Positions 1 to 9,157 are shown, counted from the first letter of the stretch. The stretch: 64,000 nt of DNA from Treponema sp. (GCF_017430385.1 NZ_JAFRNB010000039.1:16880-80879), one strand, 5' to 3'. Notes: a model not told the origin generated them from the letters alone. A program made the numbers and translations.

Positions 1-1
1 C

Positions 2-922
2 GCAATTGACTATCAGGGAACGGCTTATGCCTATCCTGTCATGGGAGTCGTGGGCGGCGGAATCGTCTACAACAAGAAAGTGTTCAAAAAAGCCGGCATA
101 ACAAAAACTCCCCGCAACACCGAAGAATTTTACACCGCCTTGCAGGCAATCAAAGACAAGACGGACGCAGTTCCAATCTTCATGAACTATCCCGCAGGCT
201 GGACACTCGTTCAGTGGGAGGGCGGAGTCACGGCATTCACGGACGACACTGATTATAAAAACAAAATGGTTCACCAAAGCGAGCCTTTCCAAAAGGGAAC
301 TGCTCACTACGAGCTGTACAAACTCATGTACGAAGTGGTCAAACGCGGCTTGTGCGAGCGCGACATGCTTGCCTCTGACTGGGAAATGAGCAAACAAGAG
401 CTTGCGGACGGGAAAATCGGTTGCATGGTCTTGGGAAGCTGGGCAATCACGCAAATTAAAAACCTCGCCTCAAATCCCGATGACATCGGTTACATGCCCA
501 TGGTGGCGGAAGTCAACGGCAAGAAATATGCCGAAGCCTCGCTCGACACGCCGCTTTGCATCAATGTCCACAGCAAAAACAAGGCGACTGCCCGCGCATG
601 GATTGAATTCCTCGTGCATGAAACGGATTGGGTCGAATTCAACGAGTCGATTCCAGCCGTAAAAGGCGGAAAATATCCTTCGGTCTTGGACTCATTCAAC
701 GAATTGGGCGTGACTTACTTCGAGATGAACAAGCCGCCTGTCGGAGAAGAAGGATTGTACGACACCTTGGACAAGGAATCTGAAATCGGCTTCTGGAGTG
801 ATCCCGAAAAGAAGAGAATTGTTGATGCGGCGATGGGAACGACAAACGAGACATTCGAGCAGATTATGGATGACTGGAACAAACGATGGGCTAAAGCACG
901 AAAAAATCGTAATAAAAACTAA
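2..922 (+). CDS. ABC transporter sugar-binding protein (C-terminal part)
   Basis: This is the C-terminal part of a family 1 extracellular solute-binding protein; the reading frame is open from base 2, so the start and signal peptide lie left of the window. Visible features are the hinge-type stretch VVGGGIVYNKKVFKKAG, the middle GKIGCMVLGSWAITQIK and a C-terminal helical region, as in maltose/oligosaccharide-binding lipoproteins. The next gene's ATG follows its TAA with no gap, and an alpha-galactosidase, two permeases and mannan enzymes follow, so the likely ligand is a (galacto)manno-oligosaccharide. The ligand is inferred from context only. Confidence 0.9.
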   Translation, partial: AIDYQGTAYAYPVMGVVGGGIVYNKKVFKKAGITKTPRNTEEFYTALQAIKDKTDAVPIFMNYPAGWTLVQWEGGVTAFTDDTDYKNKMVHQSEPFQKGTAHYELYKLMYEVVKRGLCERDMLASDWEMSKQELADGKIGCMVLGSWAITQIKNLASNPDDIGYMPMVAEVNGKKYAEASLDTPLCINVHSKNKATARAWIEFLVHETDWVEFNESIPAVKGGKYPSVLDSFNELGVTYFEMNKPPVGEEGLYDTLDKESEIGFWSDPEKKRIVDAAMGTTNETFEQIMDDWNKRWAKARKNRNKN

Positions 923-3139
923 ATGAACATTTCTTATAATGAAGAAAACCGCGTGTTCAGCATTGAGACTGCCCACGCGGGCTACTATATCGGAATCGTT
1001 GATTCTGAAAATTGTGTCGCTCATATCCATTACGGGAAAAAACTTTCCTCTGATGACGAGCTTTCTCACCTTCTCCGCATTCACGAACCGCCCTTTGTGC
1101 CGTCAGAAAACGAGGGCGACCGCGCAATCTTCAATGATGCCTTTCCGTGGGAGTATCCTGCGGGCGGCACAGGCGATTTTCGTGAGAGTTGTCTGAATGT
1201 GAGCAACGCACTCGGTCAGAACGGCTGCCAGCTTTCCTTTGAGAGCTACGAAATCATCAGCGGGAAGCCTGCGCTTGAAGGCTTGCCCGCCACATGGGGG
1301 AGCGAAAAAGACTCAAAAACGCTTCTTCTGCACTGCGTTGACAAGACTTTGCATCTTCGTGACACTCTTTTTTACTCCATTTTTGAAGGATTGGACGCGG
1401 TGGCTCGGAGCGCGGTCATTGAAAACGCAGGAAGCGAAAATCTTACACTCACAAAGGCTTATTCCGCGTGCATTGACATGGACGACAGGGATTTTGAATT
1501 CGTGTCGCTCCATGGAGCATGGGCGAGGGAAAGGCATATTGAGCGCACTCCGCTTCATCATGGGCGAGTGAGCGTGTCTTCTCTGCGGGGAATCACGAGC
1601 CACCAAGAAAACAATTTTTTTGCGCTCGCCACGCGCAAAGCTGACTATGAGACTGGAGAAGTTTTCGGATTCAGCCTTGTCTACAGCGGCAATTTTCTCT
1701 CTCAGGCGGAAGTAAATCAATTCGACAGCGTGAGAGCCGTCACTGGCATTCACAGCGAGGGATTCAGCTGGCTTCTTGCGCCCGGAGGGCGATTCACCAC
1801 GCCCGAAGCCGTGATTGTCTATTCAAGCGAGGGGCTTGGGGCAATGCAACGGACTTTCCATACGCTCTGGAATTCGCACCTTATCAAAAGTCCATGGAAG
1901 AACAAGGAGAGGCCTCTTCTCATCAACAACTGGGAAGCGACTTACTTCGACTTCAACACGGAAAAACTGCTTTCAATCGCCCAAAAAGCCGCCTCGTGCG
2001 GAATCGAAATGCTCGTTCTTGACGACGGCTGGTTTGGCAAGCGCAATGATGCGAACTGCTCGCTCGGCGACTGGGTTGTGAACGAATCGAAAATCACGGG
2101 CGGGCTTGAAAATCTCGTTCAAAAAGTGAATTCGCTCGGGCTAAAATTCGGATTGTGGTTCGAGCCTGAGATGGTTTCGCCTGATTCTGATTTGTACCGC
2201 TCGCATCCCGATTGGGCAATAGCCATACCAGAACGGAAAGCCACGCTCTGCCGTACCCAATATGTGCTTGACTTGAGCCGCAAGGAAGTGCGGGATTACA
2301 TTTTTGAGTCCGTTGTAAAAATCCTTCGCTCTGCCCCAATCGCATATATAAAATGGGATATGAACCGTGCGCTCACCGACATTGGAAGCGTGTCTTTCAA
2401 ACAAGAACGCGCGGGCGAACTTCATCATCGCTATGTCCTCGGATTGTACGAGCTTCAAAATCGGCTCGTCAGCACATTCCCTGATTTGCTTCTCGAAAAC
2501 TGTTCAAGCGGCGGGGCAAGGTTCGACCCGGGAATGTTGTATTACAGCCCGCAGATTTGGTGCAGCGATGACATGGACCCGATTGAACGGCTTGCGATTC
2601 AAGAAGGAACCGCGCTTGTCTATCCGCCGTTGTGCATGGGTGCGCATATCGCGGCAAGCCCCAATCATTCGTGCGGCAGAAAAACGCCTTTCATGACACG
2701 CGCTTTCGTCGCCCTTTCGGGAACATTCGGCTACGAGCTGGACTTGACGAAACTTGACGAAACGGAAATTTCACTCGTTCCACATCAAGTTGAGCTGTAC
2801 AAGCGAAACTGTTTCCTCATGCAAAATGGCGACTATTACAGAATCGCCTCTTTCGCGGAAAATCACGAATGGGATTCCTGGCTTTTCGCATCAAAAGACA
2901 AAAGCGAGGCTCTGCTTACCGTGGTGCAAGTCCTGAACCGCCCGAATTTCCACTCGCGGAAAGTGCGTCTTCGCGGCTTGAACGAGAAAATCCGCTATCA
3001 GGTGAGCATGGAAAACTCCGACGGAATAACAGAAGAGCTTGGAAACTGGGGCGGCGACACGCTCATGAACGCAGGTCTTCTTATTCCGCGTTTTTGGGGC
3101 GACTTTCAAAGCGCGATTATCTCTCTCAAAAAAGTGTAA
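923..3139 (+). CDS. Alpha-galactosidase, GH36
   Basis: Hydrolyses alpha-1,6-galactosyl side groups from galactomannan oligosaccharides (or raffinose-type sugars). It has 738 residues, the usual size for tetrameric bacterial GH36 enzymes: N-terminal beta-sandwich, then a TIM barrel. Barrel motifs are LVLDDGWFGKRND, GLWFEPEMVSPDSDL, YIKWDMNR with predicted nucleophile Asp479, ENCSSGGARFDPG, and WCSDDMD with predicted acid/base Asp549. No signal peptide is seen, so it is cytoplasmic and acts on imported sugars. The ATG abuts the stop of the binding-protein gene, suggesting translational coupling. Family assignment is firm; galactomannan as substrate is inferred from the locus. Confidence 0.95.
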   Translation: MNISYNEENRVFSIETAHAGYYIGIVDSENCVAHIHYGKKLSSDDELSHLLRIHEPPFVPSENEGDRAIFNDAFPWEYPAGGTGDFRESCLNVSNALGQNGCQLSFESYEIISGKPALEGLPATWGSEKDSKTLLLHCVDKTLHLRDTLFYSIFEGLDAVARSAVIENAGSENLTLTKAYSACIDMDDRDFEFVSLHGAWARERHIERTPLHHGRVSVSSLRGITSHQENNFFALATRKADYETGEVFGFSLVYSGNFLSQAEVNQFDSVRAVTGIHSEGFSWLLAPGGRFTTPEAVIVYSSEGLGAMQRTFHTLWNSHLIKSPWKNKERPLLINNWEATYFDFNTEKLLSIAQKAASCGIEMLVLDDGWFGKRNDANCSLGDWVVNESKITGGLENLVQKVNSLGLKFGLWFEPEMVSPDSDLYRSHPDWAIAIPERKATLCRTQYVLDLSRKEVRDYIFESVVKILRSAPIAYIKWDMNRALTDIGSVSFKQERAGELHHRYVLGLYELQNRLVSTFPDLLLENCSSGGARFDPGMLYYSPQIWCSDDMDPIERLAIQEGTALVYPPLCMGAHIAASPNHSCGRKTPFMTRAFVALSGTFGYELDLTKLDETEISLVPHQVELYKRNCFLMQNGDYYRIASFAENHEWDSWLFASKDKSEALLTVVQVLNRPNFHSRKVRLRGLNEKIRYQVSMENSDGITEELGNWGGDTLMNAGLLIPRFWGDFQSAIISLKKV

Positions 3140-3157
3140 AAAAATGAAAAATTTTTC

Positions 3158-3185
3158 TTGACAATCATAAAAGTCGAGATATACT
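3158..3185 (+). promoter_or_regulatory. Sigma-70-type promoter before the permease genes
   Basis: A perfect TTGACA at 3158-3163 and TATACT at 3180-3185 are separated by 16 bp, in the gap between the alpha-galactosidase and the first permease. Transcription would start near 3192, about 60 nt before the permease ATG at 3253. It would allow the downstream mannan genes to be transcribed separately from the binding-protein/alpha-galactosidase pair. Confidence 0.7.
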
Positions 3186-3252
3186 GAAATTGTTAAAGAA
3201 ACCGTTTTCTTTATTGTTTCTTCAAATCGTTTCGCAATTAAAGGAGTTGCTT

Positions 3253-4134
3253 ATGAAAAACCAATTGTCCTTCGCATGCCAGCAAAAGCTTGTGATTTTC
3301 ACATTCCTTTTCTTTCCCGTGCTGCTGCTTTTGATTTTCGGATTTCTGCCAATCCTGAATATGTTCTTCTACAGTTTTTTGCAATGGGACGGAATCGGTG
3401 AGAAAAAATTCATCGGGATTCAGAATTACATCGAGCTGTTCTCGCGCCCTGAGAATCTTCGCGTATTCGGCGTGAGCATCTACTATTTTGTCGGCTCGCT
3501 CATTCAGCTCGCGCTCGCACTTTTATTCGCGGTCATTCTCTCGAAAAAACTTCGCGGCTCGAACTTTTTCAAGGGAGTGCTTTTCTTCCCGAACCTTATC
3601 AACGGAGTCGCAATCGGCTTCATTTTTCTCTACTTCTTCAAGGATACGGGAACGCTCAACGAAGTCTTGAAGTTCATCGGGCTTGACGGAAAAGTTCTCT
3701 GGCTCACCGATCCGCACATGGTCAATTACTCGCTCACATTCACTTCAATCTGGCGATACATGGGCTTCAATGTGGTCATGTTCGTGGCGGCAATTCAGTC
3801 GCTTCCGTCGGACATTTACGAGGCGGCGAATCTTGACGGCGCGAACAGCTGGCAGCAATTCTGGTATCTTACATTCCCCGGAATCGCGCCGGTTATTCAA
3901 ATCAACATGATTCTTGCGGTCAAGGGCGCGGTGAGCGTTTTCGAGATTCCCTACATCATGACAGGCGGCGGAAACGGCTCTTCAACCTTCGTCATCCGAA
4001 CAATGGACACGGCTTTCAAATTCAACAAAATCGGACTTGCCTCAGCAATGGCAATCGTCCTTACGGTCATAGTTCTTGTGGTTTCGGCAATCCAAAACCG
4101 CATGTTCAAAAAATCTGAAGGGGGAATCGCATAA
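3253..4134 (+). CDS. Carbohydrate ABC transporter permease (MalF/UgpA type)
   Basis: Inner-membrane permease subunit of a CUT1-type sugar importer, 293 residues with about six transmembrane segments. The ABC-ATPase docking loop is clear: EAANLDGANSWQQFWYLTFP. I chose ATG 3253 because AAGGAG (3241-3246) sits 6 nt upstream; an in-frame TTG at 3190 lies on the promoter start site and is unlikely. The stop overlaps the next permease's ATG (TAATG at 4132-4136), so the two are coupled and form a heterodimer. No ATPase gene is nearby; a shared MsmK-like ATPase is likely elsewhere. Confidence 0.93.
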   Translation: MKNQLSFACQQKLVIFTFLFFPVLLLLIFGFLPILNMFFYSFLQWDGIGEKKFIGIQNYIELFSRPENLRVFGVSIYYFVGSLIQLALALLFAVILSKKLRGSNFFKGVLFFPNLINGVAIGFIFLYFFKDTGTLNEVLKFIGLDGKVLWLTDPHMVNYSLTFTSIWRYMGFNVVMFVAAIQSLPSDIYEAANLDGANSWQQFWYLTFPGIAPVIQINMILAVKGAVSVFEIPYIMTGGGNGSSTFVIRTMDTAFKFNKIGLASAMAIVLTVIVLVVSAIQNRMFKKSEGGIA

Positions 4135-5303
4135 TGAAACACGAAATTTTGAGAATCAATTCATACGGTGACAAGGTACTCGTCAGAAATTTGAAATATC
4201 TCCTGCTTTTTCTTGCGGCAGTGAGTGTCATTCTTCCGATTGTGGTGGTTTTCCTTGGCTCTTTCAAGACCAGCGAAGAATTCAACCGCTCAAAGCCATT
4301 CGCGCTCCCCACATTCACCTCGAACACGGAGATATGGAAGGGAACGAAAAATCTCGCTGACGGCGGCACACTCACCATCACAAAAAAAATGCTCGAAAAG
4401 CACGAAGTCCGCAAAGTCACGCTCATCGTTGACCCGATTGAGGACAAAGATAATGCGGTCTGGATTTCGGACAAAAGCGGCTCAATCGTCAGCAGGGGAG
4501 AAGGAAAAGTCGGCGAGAGCGAAATCACAATCGCCATTCCTAAGGGTGCGCAAAAAGACCTTGCGAAAGAAGGATTTTCAATCAGCGGGGAAAACGCAAC
4601 CGTCCACCGTGTAAAAGTGCTTGAAGGCTTCTTCCTCGACAACTATATCGTCGCCTTTTCAAAGGGAAACATGTTGCTCGGCTTCTTGAACACGCTGATT
4701 CTGATTTTCTTCTCGGGGATTGGAACGGTTCTCACGGGAAGCATGACGGCATTCGTTTTGAGCCGCTTCAAATTCAAGGGCAAGAAAATCGTCTACACGG
4801 CATTCTTGTGGATTGCGCTCATTCCGACAATCACCACGCAGGTGGCGACATTTCAGATTATCTACAAGCTGGGGCTTTACAACACGAGATTAAGCTGCAT
4901 CATCCTCTCGATGGGCACGGACATCATCGGAATCATGATTTACCTGCAATTTTTGAACAACATTTCAAATTCGCTTGACGAAAGCGCGATTATCGACGGG
5001 GCAAGCTGGTGGCAGGTGTTCACAAAAATCATCTTCCCGCTCTTGCAGCCAGCGACGGTCACGATTTTGATTCTGAAATGTATCAACCTGTACAACGACT
5101 TTTACAATCCGCTTTTGTACATGCCCAAACAGAGCCTCATGGTGATTTCGACATCGCTCTACAAGTTCAAGGGCCCGTTCGGCACAAACTGGCCGGTCAT
5201 CTGCGCGGGTGTCGTGATTGCCCTCATTCCGACTTTGATTACATTCATCGTGTTGCAACGCTACATTTACGGCGGCATGGTCACGGGGTCGGTAAAAGAG
5301 TGA
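4134..5303 (+). CDS. Carbohydrate ABC transporter permease (MalG type) with an extra extracytoplasmic domain
   Basis: Second permease of the importer, partner of the preceding gene. At 389 residues it is about 100 longer than usual MalG-type subunits. After TM1 (about residues 22-45) and the usual SFKTSEEFNRSKPF start of the first outer loop comes an inserted segment (about 58-160) rich in alternating hydrophobic residues (KVTLIVDP, AVWISDKSGSIVS, SEITIAIPKG, ENATVHRVKVLEG), which suggests a beta-sandwich. The canonical sequence resumes at NYIVAFSKGNMLLGFLNT. The EAA-type loop is DESAIIDGASWWQVFTKI. The insert faces outward and could touch the binding protein, as the P2 loop of MalF does; that role is inference. 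Confidence 0.92.
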   Translation: MKHEILRINSYGDKVLVRNLKYLLLFLAAVSVILPIVVVFLGSFKTSEEFNRSKPFALPTFTSNTEIWKGTKNLADGGTLTITKKMLEKHEVRKVTLIVDPIEDKDNAVWISDKSGSIVSRGEGKVGESEITIAIPKGAQKDLAKEGFSISGENATVHRVKVLEGFFLDNYIVAFSKGNMLLGFLNTLILIFFSGIGTVLTGSMTAFVLSRFKFKGKKIVYTAFLWIALIPTITTQVATFQIIYKLGLYNTRLSCIILSMGTDIIGIMIYLQFLNNISNSLDESAIIDGASWWQVFTKIIFPLLQPATVTILILKCINLYNDFYNPLLYMPKQSLMVISTSLYKFKGPFGTNWPVICAGVVIALIPTLITFIVLQRYIYGGMVTGSVKE

Positions 5304-5338
5304 GCAGTTAGCAGTTAGCAGTTAGCAATTAGCAATTT
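5304..5338 (+). repeat. Tandem heptamer GCARTTA, five copies
   Basis: Directly after the permease stop there are three copies of GCAGTTA, one GCAATTA and one GCAATTT in a row. Related GTTAGCAATT-type words occur in other intergenic gaps of the window (7533-7555, 31460-31475, 41270-41320). Confidence 0.8.
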
Positions 5339-5360
5339 ATTATATGGGAGATTTTATATT

Positions 5361-7529
5361 ATGAAGAAAGTTTTATTACATTTAAAAAATGCCCTTTGTT
5401 TTGGGACGATGCTCATAAGTCTCGCTTTGATTCCGCTTCTTGCCGGCTGCAAATCTCAGGCTGAAAAAGAAGGTTTCGTTGTGGTGAAAGGCGGGCAGTT
5501 TTACAAGGACGGAAAGCCCTTCAGATTCGTGGGAACGAACAACTACTACCTGCATTACTCGCCCGACAAAATGATTGACGATTTCTTCTCGGCCGCGGAC
5601 GAAATGAAAATCCCCGTGGTGAGATGCTGGGGTTTCCAGTTCGGGCCGCACCGCGACCACAATTCTCATGGAATGGACGAACCTGGCGAATTCGGAGTGC
5701 CGGAGAAATTCATCAAGCGGAACAAAAAGCAGCCAGACCAGTTCGGCTACCCGCGCGACATTTTCGAGCGGCTTGACTACACAATCGCGCAGGCGAAAAA
5801 GCACAATATCCGCCTCGTCATTGCACTCAACAATTACTGGGGCGACTTCGGCGGAATTCAGAACGCTTCAAGCTGGCAGAGATGGTTCAACCTTGAAAGC
5901 GCGGAGGATTTTTACACCAACGAAGAATGCAAAAAGACTTACAAAGAATACATCAGCTACATTCTGAACCGCGTAAACACTTACACAAACATCGCCTACA
6001 AGGACGACCCAACGGTCATGACATGGGAAGTGATGAACGAGCCGCGCGACCAAAAAGACAAGAGCGGCGCGACCGTCACAAAATGGGTCGAAGAGATGAG
6101 CGCGTACATCAAATCAATCGCGCCCAAGCAGCTGTGCGCTGTGGGAGACGAGGGCTTCATGAAGCTTGACGGATTCGTTCCTTACGCGGGCGAAGGCTCA
6201 ACGAGCTATGACGGCTACGAGGGAGAAGATTTTGACGCGCTTCTTGCCATCAAAAGCATCGATTACGGCACATTTCATCTCTATCCCGAAACTTGGGGAA
6301 TCTTGGACAAAGCGCAAGTCGCATGGGGAGACGAATTCATCAGAAAGCATGCCGAGTCGGGCAGAAAGGCGAAAAAGCCAGTGGTTCTCGAAGAATACGG
6401 AACAAGCGCGGGCGGAAACCTGAACCGAAAGGCGGTCTACGACATTTGGAACAACACCGCCTACAAAGAAGGGCTTGCGGGAAGCATGTTCTGGATTCTC
6501 ACATCAACCAATTCTTACGAAAGCGGGAACGGCACAGACGATGCGAACGATGGTCTTTATGACGACTACGACGGATTCAGAATTTTGAACGACAAGAGCG
6601 AAGTGGCAACGCTCCTCAGCGACTACTCAGATTTGTTCGCGGGGAAAGCAGTCTCTCCACAGCTGAGTAAAAATCGAGTCTACCTTTTGAATCCGGCCCG
6701 CGACCAGGACGCGAAAGGCATTTTTGAAGTCCGCGCACAGTTCCTGCAAGGCGCGAAAAACGAAGCGAAAGTCAAGCGGGCGGAGCTTTACATAAACGGC
6801 GAGCCAGCACCTTCTCCACGCACGCTCAACTACAATGCCGAGGCAGATTTCTACCGACTGAACTTCGACACGCTTGCAAACGCAAAAGTTTATCCCGACG
6901 GAAGCAAGCTCGACATCAGCGTTTTGTTCACGTTTGACGACGGGACACAGCGTTCAACCGAAACGCACACAATCACCATCGCAAATGTGGTGACTTATTC
7001 GGTCATCAAGAAATACGATTTCGCAAACGATGAGGCGAACGCTTCTTCTTTGGGCGGCTACATGGCTGAACTCAAAGAAATCAAGCACACGACTTTGAAC
7101 GGCGGCATGGTCGAGATTGACGGAAGCTATTCGGGCGAAAACAACTGGGAGGAGCTGAAAATCAAATTCGGCGACATGAGCGAAGTCGCAGAGGCATCGA
7201 AAATCGAATTCACTCTTTATTACGAGAAGTCGAAGATGACACCCCACGCGACAAAATCAGATGAAGCCGACAAACTCCCGGGTTTCCAGCCCTACATCGC
7301 ATTCGACCCGGGCTGGGTCAAGACAGGTCTCAAAGAAAACAACCGCTACCTGAAAGACACGCCTGTCGTCACGCTCGAGGACGGAAAAGAATACTACAAA
7401 CTGGAGACGAGCCTAGAATTCTTCCAGAACCCTGGCTATACCTTCGTCACGATTTGCCCCACGCTCGGCTATGTCAAGTATGACGGTGCAATCTACATCG
7501 ACGATGTAATTCTCTACAAAAAAGACTGA
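5361..7529 (+). CDS. Secreted beta-mannanase lipoprotein, GH5 with C-terminal mannan-binding module
   Basis: Endo-1,4-beta-mannanase of the GH5_7 type, 722 residues, anchored as a lipoprotein: signal peptide with lipobox LLAGC, Cys near residue 30. The catalytic barrel follows, with VMTWEVMNEPRD (acid/base Glu227) and PVVLEEYGTS (nucleophile Glu345). After about residue 445 comes an Ig-like linker, then about residues 545-722 (YDFANDEANASSLGGY onward) resembles the CBM27 mannan-binding module. It would cut mannan on the cell surface and feed the adjacent importer. GGGAG lies about 10 nt before the ATG. GH5 mannanase is firm; the CBM family number is less certain. Confidence 0.92.
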   Translation: MKKVLLHLKNALCFGTMLISLALIPLLAGCKSQAEKEGFVVVKGGQFYKDGKPFRFVGTNNYYLHYSPDKMIDDFFSAADEMKIPVVRCWGFQFGPHRDHNSHGMDEPGEFGVPEKFIKRNKKQPDQFGYPRDIFERLDYTIAQAKKHNIRLVIALNNYWGDFGGIQNASSWQRWFNLESAEDFYTNEECKKTYKEYISYILNRVNTYTNIAYKDDPTVMTWEVMNEPRDQKDKSGATVTKWVEEMSAYIKSIAPKQLCAVGDEGFMKLDGFVPYAGEGSTSYDGYEGEDFDALLAIKSIDYGTFHLYPETWGILDKAQVAWGDEFIRKHAESGRKAKKPVVLEEYGTSAGGNLNRKAVYDIWNNTAYKEGLAGSMFWILTSTNSYESGNGTDDANDGLYDDYDGFRILNDKSEVATLLSDYSDLFAGKAVSPQLSKNRVYLLNPARDQDAKGIFEVRAQFLQGAKNEAKVKRAELYINGEPAPSPRTLNYNAEADFYRLNFDTLANAKVYPDGSKLDISVLFTFDDGTQRSTETHTITIANVVTYSVIKKYDFANDEANASSLGGYMAELKEIKHTTLNGGMVEIDGSYSGENNWEELKIKFGDMSEVAEASKIEFTLYYEKSKMTPHATKSDEADKLPGFQPYIAFDPGWVKTGLKENNRYLKDTPVVTLEDGKEYYKLETSLEFFQNPGYTFVTICPTLGYVKYDGAIYIDDVILYKKD

Positions 7530-7569
7530 CGGTTATCAGTTAACAGTTGTTAAGAAGCAGGAGATTTCT

Positions 7570-8787
7570 ATGAAACTGACAGAAAAAGAAAAAGCAAGGC
7601 TCACCGCCCTTGAAAAAGAAACCCGCTCGGAGCTGGAAAATCACATCATTCCGTTTTGGGAAGGGATGAAAGACGAGGAGCGCGGCGGCTTCTACGGACT
7701 TTTGGACTATGATTTGAATCTCGACAAGAACGCGGTCAAAGGCTGCATCTTGAACAGCAGAATCCTTTGGTTCTTCTCGAACGCCTACAAAATGCTCGGC
7801 GAAAAAGAACTTTTCTCCTACGCGCACCATGCCTACGCCTTCCTTAAAGAAAAATGCTTGGACAGCAAAAACGGCGGCGTGTTTTGGAGCGTGAACGCGG
7901 ACGGAAGCGTGGCTGACAGCACGAAGCACAGCTACAATCAGGCCTTCGCAATCTACGCGCTCTGCTCCTACTTCGAGATAAGCCACGACCGCGCCGCGCT
8001 GGAAACGGCATTCGATTTGTTCAACATAATAGAAGAAAAATGCACAGACGAGGTCGGCTACTTGGAGGCATTCACGCGCGACTTCAAGCCCGAATCGAAC
8101 GAAAAGCTCAGCGAAAACGGAGTCATGGCGGAAAAGACGATGAACACCCTGCTCCATGTCCTCGAAGCCTACACGGACTTGTACCGCGTGAGCAAGGACG
8201 CGCGGGTCAAGGAGCGGCTTCACTTCATTCTGCGGCAGTTCGAGTCAAAAATCTGGAATCCCGAGAAAAAGCGGCAGGAAGTCTTCTTTGACAAGAACCT
8301 GAACACGCTGATTGACCTCTATTCCTACGGTCACGACATCGAAACGAGCTGGCTTTTAGACAAGTGCCTTTCGGTGCTGGGGGAAGAAGAATACACCAGC
8401 CTTATCGCGCCCATCACAAAGACAATGGCGGAGCAGATTCTGTCCATAGCCTACAAAAATCACTCGCTTTTGAACGAATGTGAGAAGGGCAAGGACGACA
8501 GCAAGCGAATCTGGTGGGTTCAGGCAGAAAGCGTGGTGGGATTCCTGAACGCCTTCCAGAAAAGCGGAAACGAAAGCTACCTGACGGCGGCCACAGACAT
8601 CTGGAACTACATCAAGACCACCATCGTAGACAGGCGACCCGGCTCGGAATGGTTCTGGTGCGTGGACGAAAGCGGCAAGCCGGCCACAAGGCAGCCAATC
8701 GTGGAGCCATGGAAATGCCCCTATCACAACGGCAGAATGTGCTTCGAGGTGATGGAAAGGGCGGAGAAAATGAAAGATGAGAATTGA
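7570..8787 (+). CDS. Cellobiose 2-epimerase (mannobiose 2-epimerase activity)
   Basis: A 405-residue AGE-superfamily (alpha/alpha)6-barrel enzyme that epimerises the reducing-end sugar of beta-1,4 disaccharides. In mannan pathways it turns mannobiose into mannosyl-glucose, the substrate of the GH130 enzyme encoded next. Features include the N-terminal NHIIPFWEGMKDEERGGFYG, HSYNQAFAIYALCSYFE, SYGHDIETSWLLDK and the late RRPGSEWFWCVDESGKP, all typical of cellobiose 2-epimerases rather than N-acylglucosamine epimerases. AGGAG precedes the ATG. No signal peptide, so it is cytoplasmic. Confidence 0.9.
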   Translation: MKLTEKEKARLTALEKETRSELENHIIPFWEGMKDEERGGFYGLLDYDLNLDKNAVKGCILNSRILWFFSNAYKMLGEKELFSYAHHAYAFLKEKCLDSKNGGVFWSVNADGSVADSTKHSYNQAFAIYALCSYFEISHDRAALETAFDLFNIIEEKCTDEVGYLEAFTRDFKPESNEKLSENGVMAEKTMNTLLHVLEAYTDLYRVSKDARVKERLHFILRQFESKIWNPEKKRQEVFFDKNLNTLIDLYSYGHDIETSWLLDKCLSVLGEEEYTSLIAPITKTMAEQILSIAYKNHSLLNECEKGKDDSKRIWWVQAESVVGFLNAFQKSGNESYLTAATDIWNYIKTTIVDRRPGSEWFWCVDESGKPATRQPIVEPWKCPYHNGRMCFEVMERAEKMKDEN

Positions 8788-8803
8788 AAACTGAAAATGA
8801 GTC

Positions 8804-9083
8804 TTTCGCAAAATGCGGAATGCTACCCAAGCAAAAGTGAGCCTTCCGCAAAACGCGGATTGCTCACCCAAGCGAAAGTCGGCTTTCCGCAAAATTAGGA
8901 ATGCTCGCTCAAGACGAAAACGGCTTTCCGCAAAATGAGGAATGCTCGCTCAAGACGAAAACGGCTTTCCGCAAAATAAGGATTGTTCACCCAAGCAAAA
9001 GTGAGCTTTCCGCAAAATGAGGAAAGCTCACCGAGGCGAAAACAGTTTTCCGCAAAATAAGGAAAGCTCACCAAGACAAAATG
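8804..9083 (+). repeat. Tandem array of seven 40-41 bp hairpin units
   Basis: Seven copies of a 40-41 bp unit begin at 8804, 8844, 8885, 8926, 8967, 9008 and 9048, each marked by TTYCGCAAAA followed by a GGA core and a CAAGNCRAAA tail. Each unit has inverted symmetry around the GCAAAA loop; the best forms a perfect 11-bp stem (9001-9011 with 9021-9031, 9-nt loop). The array fills most of the 370-bp gap between the epimerase and the first GH130 gene. No coding signal is seen in it. Confidence 0.85.
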
Positions 9084-9088
9084 ATTAA

Positions 9089-9139
9089 ATGGCGAGTTTT
9101 GCACTTTTGTCTCTGCCAACTGATTGCAAAACTCACCAT
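9089..9139 (+). repeat. Inverted repeat just before the GH130 ribosome-binding site
   Basis: Bases 9089-9103 pair with 9125-9139 (15-bp stem, one mismatch). The AAGGAGG ribosome-binding site begins only 6 nt later. The core GCGAGTTTTGCA resembles the palindrome at 31494-31537. It could protect or present the translation start; this is inference. Confidence 0.6.
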
Positions 9140-9157
9140 TCAAGCAAGGAGGAAAAT

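Noticed and set aside
7540..8223. Long - strand open frame opposite the epimerase gene
   Set aside because: It mirrors a well-supported + strand enzyme; its composition is the reverse-complement shadow of that gene's codons.
8804..9083. CRISPR array
   Set aside because: The units are contiguous 40-41 bp tandem copies without unique spacers, and no cas gene is in the window.
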